Part shown: positions 3,947 through 6,693 of the stretch, piece by piece
Layout of the letters: the number at the start of each line of letters is the position of its first letter
Numbering within the stretch: position 1 is the first letter of the stretch
DNA from: Treponema sp.
GTDB lineage: Bacteria > Spirochaetota > Spirochaetia > Treponematales > Breznakiellaceae
Reading direction: 5' to 3'
Assembly (NCBI GenBank): GCA_009776715.1
Contig: WRNF01000005.1
Location: forward strand, 1,760 to 8,452
DNA length: 6,693 nucleotides
Notes under the pieces: generated by a model
Seen by the model: the letters and a program-made list of their open reading frames with translations, nothing else
Database searches by the model: none
Told to the model about the DNA's origin: nothing
Program-made: the position numbers and the translations under genes

Positions 3947-6693
3947 ATGAATTCCCAGAGCTTAAAGCCAGGCGTCCGACTAAGAGGGATCATTTCGGGC
4001 CAATCTGTCCAGATAATAACAACTCAGCCCATTGGTGATGATGCAATCGAAGTGATTTTCCGCAAGAATGATGGCTCTGTAGGTAACCAACTTCTCTATT
4101 CAGATAACATGGCTGCCCTCTCCATAGAAACTGAAAATCTCCCTTGGAAATTTGACGCTGATGCCGCCCAGGTACGGCTTACTTCAGAAGCGTATAGGAT
4201 AAAACTGGCTCACCTTTTCGACCCCCATCTTGCTGTGTATACTTCCGTTATCGATCCGCTGCCTCACCAAATAACTGCTGTTTATAAGGAAATGTTACCC
4301 AGACAGCCGCTGCGTTTTCTCCTTGCCGATGACCCCGGAGCCGGTAAAACCATCATGTCCGGCCTTCTCATCAAGGAACTGATAGTTCGCGGGGATTTAA
4401 ACCGCTGCCTTATCGTTTCACCGGGGAATCTTGTTGAACAGTGGCAAGATGAACTATATAGCAAATTTCAGCTTGATTTTGAAATCCTCACTAACGAGAT
4501 GCTGGAATCATCCCGAAGCGGAAATGTGTTTGCCGAAAACCAGCATCCTTACCTTATTGCCCGTTTAGATAAACTTTCCAGAAGTGAAGAAATTCAAAAA
4601 AAGCTGGAATACTCTGAATGGGATCTTATTATCTGTGATGAAGCGCATAAAATGTCCGCCACTTTATCTGGAGATAAAGAGCAGCATACAAAGCGGTACA
4701 ATCTTGGAATATTACTTTCAAAGCAAACACGGCATTTTTTATTGCTCACTGCAACACCGCATAACGGTAAAGAGGACGATTTTCAATTATTTTTACGTTT
4801 GCTTGACGGAGACCGTTTTGAAGGAAAAAATCGAAGCAAAATAGCAACAAACGCAAACGATATTATGCGCCGGCTTGTCAAAGAAGAGCTTTTAACTTTT
4901 GATAGTATGCCGCTTTTCCCGGAACGCCTTGCTTATACTCTAAAATATGAACTTTCTTATCAGGAAATGGAGCTTTACAAAAAAGTTACTGATTATGTCA
5001 GAACCAGTTTTGACATGGCGCAGAAAGTTCTTGATCCAAAACGCGCTCATGCAGTAGGTTTTGCACTCACAGTTTTACAGCGCCGTCTGGCATCATCTCC
5101 AGAAGCAATATATCAATCGCTGCAGCGCCGCAGAGAACGCCTTGAAAAAAAACTGGAATTTTACCAGACAGCCAGGGATTTACATGAAACAACTTTGGTG
5201 ACTGATTTCACAGAGGACTTCACTGAAGAAGACTGGGACGATTATGAAGAGGCTTCTGAAGAAGAAATCAACAGGGTAGAAGGATTATTTCTTGATGATG
5301 CAACGGCAGCAAAAACCATAGCAGAGCTTGAAACAGAAATACATACTTTAAGCAAGTTGGAAATTGAGGCAAAACAATTGCTTCATTCTGGAGTTGATAA
5401 AAAATGGGAACAACTATCCGTAACATTACAAGACAATTCTCTTATGTTTGAGCGGGAAAGGCGGGAAAAAGTAATCATATTTACTGAACACAGGGACACT
5501 CTAAAATATTTGACAAACAGAATTCGTTCCATGTTAGCCAATGATGAAGCAGTTATTACCATACAAGGCGGCATGCGCCGGGAAGAACGAAGACTGGTTG
5601 AAGAACGATTTAAAAATGAGAAGAATGTTTCTGTATTGGTTGCCACTGACGCTGCCGGCGAAGGCATTAATTTACAGAGCGCGCATTTAATGATTAATTA
5701 TGACTTGCCCTGGAATCCTAATCGACTTGAACAGCGTTTCGGACGCATCCACAGAATTGGGCAAAAGACCGTATGCCATCTTTGGAATCTTGTTGCAAAA
5801 GATACCCGTGAAGGCGATGTTTTTACCCGGCTTTTTGAAAAACTTGACAGAGAAAGAGAGGCCTTAGGCGGTAAAGTATTTGATGTATTAGGAAAAGTGA
5901 ACTTCGGAGACAGGCCATTGCGTGAACTTCTGATAGAAGCTATACGTTATGGCAATAAACCGGAAGTTCGTGCAAAACTTGAACAAACAATCGATGGCGC
6001 TTTAGATCGCAGTGAATTGGAACGCCTTATTGCGGAACGTTCCCTTGCCGGCCAAAGCCTGGGAATTGAGCAAGTACATGAAATCCGCGAAGACATGGAA
6101 CGAATAGAGGCACTGCGTCTCCAGCCTCATTATATTGAAAATTTCTTTGTTGAGGCTTTCCAGAACATGAAAGGCCAAATCCGCAAGCGGCCTGACCGCC
6201 GTTATACGATTCCTCATGTGCCGCGCATTTTGCGGGAAAGCCGTTCACAAATCGGGGTAAGCTATCCAATAGCCAAAAGTTACGAAACGGTAACCTTTGA
6301 AAAAGAATATGTCCATGTTGAGGGGCATGCCGATGATGCAGCGTTGATCTGCCCGGGCCATCCATTGCTGAGTGCGCTAATTGGTGAAATTCTGGAAAAA
6401 AATCAAAACCTTCTTAAGCAAGGTACAATCTTCATTGATGATACAGCATCAGGAAAAAAAGACCGGCTGCTTTTCTTTGTAGAAGATATTCTTGAGGATG
6501 GACGAATTGATAGTGCCGGACGCCCTGTAAAGGCATCTCACCGTATGCATTTTATCGAAATTTATAAAGACGGAACGGTAGAATCAGCCGGCCCTGCCCC
6601 CTATTTGAATTATTCAATGCCTTCGCAGGAAGAAATTATTTTAGTACAAAATCTTATTCAATCAAATTCATGGTGGGGCCAAGATGCCGAATC
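3947..6693 (+). CDS. Defence-island SF2 helicase (SNF2/RapA-like), 3' end outside the window
   Basis: The frame is open for 915 codons to the edge. The ATG at 3947 follows an in-frame stop at 3911, and the N-terminus (LKPGVRLRG) fits how relatives begin. Domain order: an N-terminal accessory region (1-115); RecA domain 1 with motif I LLADDPGAGKT (125-135, K134), motif II DEAH (231-234) and motif III TAT (268-270); a linker with an acidic run (about 420-440); RecA domain 2 with ATDAAGEGINLQ (566-577) and motif VI QRFGRIHRIGQ (596-606, arginines R600 and R603); then a C-terminal region with VPRILRESRS and LLFFVEDILEDGR. All key ATPase residues are present, so it should be an active DNA translocase. 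The DPGAGKT/DEAHKMSA/TATPHNG signature belongs to a family common in phage-defence loci, often near DUF1156 methylases and DUF499 ATPases and sometimes carrying a C-terminal DUF3883. It is related to, but by motif detail probably distinct from, DISARM DrmD. I estimate that 100-250 residues are missing. Confidence 0.9.
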   Translation, partial: MNSQSLKPGVRLRGIISGQSVQIITTQPIGDDAIEVIFRKNDGSVGNQLLYSDNMAALSIETENLPWKFDADAAQVRLTSEAYRIKLAHLFDPHLAVYTSVIDPLPHQITAVYKEMLPRQPLRFLLADDPGAGKTIMSGLLIKELIVRGDLNRCLIVSPGNLVEQWQDELYSKFQLDFEILTNEMLESSRSGNVFAENQHPYLIARLDKLSRSEEIQKKLEYSEWDLIICDEAHKMSATLSGDKEQHTKRYNLGILLSKQTRHFLLLTATPHNGKEDDFQLFLRLLDGDRFEGKNRSKIATNANDIMRRLVKEELLTFDSMPLFPERLAYTLKYELSYQEMELYKKVTDYVRTSFDMAQKVLDPKRAHAVGFALTVLQRRLASSPEAIYQSLQRRRERLEKKLEFYQTARDLHETTLVTDFTEDFTEEDWDDYEEASEEEINRVEGLFLDDATAAKTIAELETEIHTLSKLEIEAKQLLHSGVDKKWEQLSVTLQDNSLMFERERREKVIIFTEHRDTLKYLTNRIRSMLANDEAVITIQGGMRREERRLVEERFKNEKNVSVLVATDAAGEGINLQSAHLMINYDLPWNPNRLEQRFGRIHRIGQKTVCHLWNLVAKDTREGDVFTRLFEKLDREREALGGKVFDVLGKVNFGDRPLRELLIEAIRYGNKPEVRAKLEQTIDGALDRSELERLIAERSLAGQSLGIEQVHEIREDMERIEALRLQPHYIENFFVEAFQNMKGQIRKRPDRRYTIPHVPRILRESRSQIGVSYPIAKSYETVTFEKEYVHVEGHADDAALICPGHPLLSALIGEILEKNQNLLKQGTIFIDDTASGKKDRLLFFVEDILEDGRIDSAGRPVKASHRMHFIEIYKDGTVESAGPAPYLNYSMPSQEEIILVQNLIQSNSWWGQDAE

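Noticed and set aside
4282..6365. Short ORFs on both strands within 4282-6365
   Set aside because: All overlap the continuous helicase frame, which carries every expected motif; none has its own support.

Overview
The window looks like accessory DNA from a spirochaete, most likely Treponema or a relative. This rests on three things: a CsgG-like lipoprotein fused to BspA-type leucine-rich repeats, an XRE regulator of a kind I associate with treponemes, and mixed base composition with many small hairpin repeats. The assignment is an inference from protein style; no rRNA or other marker gene is present.

Left part (1-911). A minus-strand gene runs off the left edge. Its first 50 residues resemble the N-terminus of the EcoRV restriction endonuclease family. 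Divergent from it is a small gene (400-820) resembling the antitoxin half of a toxin-antitoxin pair. It is split by a 161-bp non-coding element (525-685) with an identical GC-rich hairpin near each end, flanked by the 5-bp direct repeat CGAAT. Removing the element plus one CGAAT restores one continuous reading frame. The stop of that frame overlaps (ATGA) the start of a second ORF, which now runs out into a dispersed repeat.

Middle (912-3397). A 672-residue lipoprotein gene (minus strand) and an XRE-type regulator gene (plus strand) are divergently arranged. The lipoprotein gene has a near-consensus promoter, TTGACA-N17-TATAGT. A perfect 16-bp palindrome sits at its predicted transcription start, which suggests control by the neighbouring regulator.

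Gene-free stretch (3398-3946). I see no credible coding sequence here. It holds an AT-rich palindrome, a dense cluster of hairpins (3558-3691) that could be a structured RNA or element end, and a long inverted repeat made of 10-bp units (3711-3820). It ends in an extended -10 promoter only a few bases upstream of the next ATG.

Right part (3947-6693). A superfamily 2 helicase of the SNF2/RapA-like type, common in bacterial defence islands, runs off the right edge after 915 codons. All the main ATPase motifs are present. It does not appear among the listed closed ORFs because its stop lies outside the window.

Together, the restriction enzyme, the toxin-antitoxin remnant and the defence-type helicase suggest a defence island with mobile debris, with a lipoprotein/regulator module between them. 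Partner genes of both edge genes lie outside the window, so no complete defence system can be claimed.
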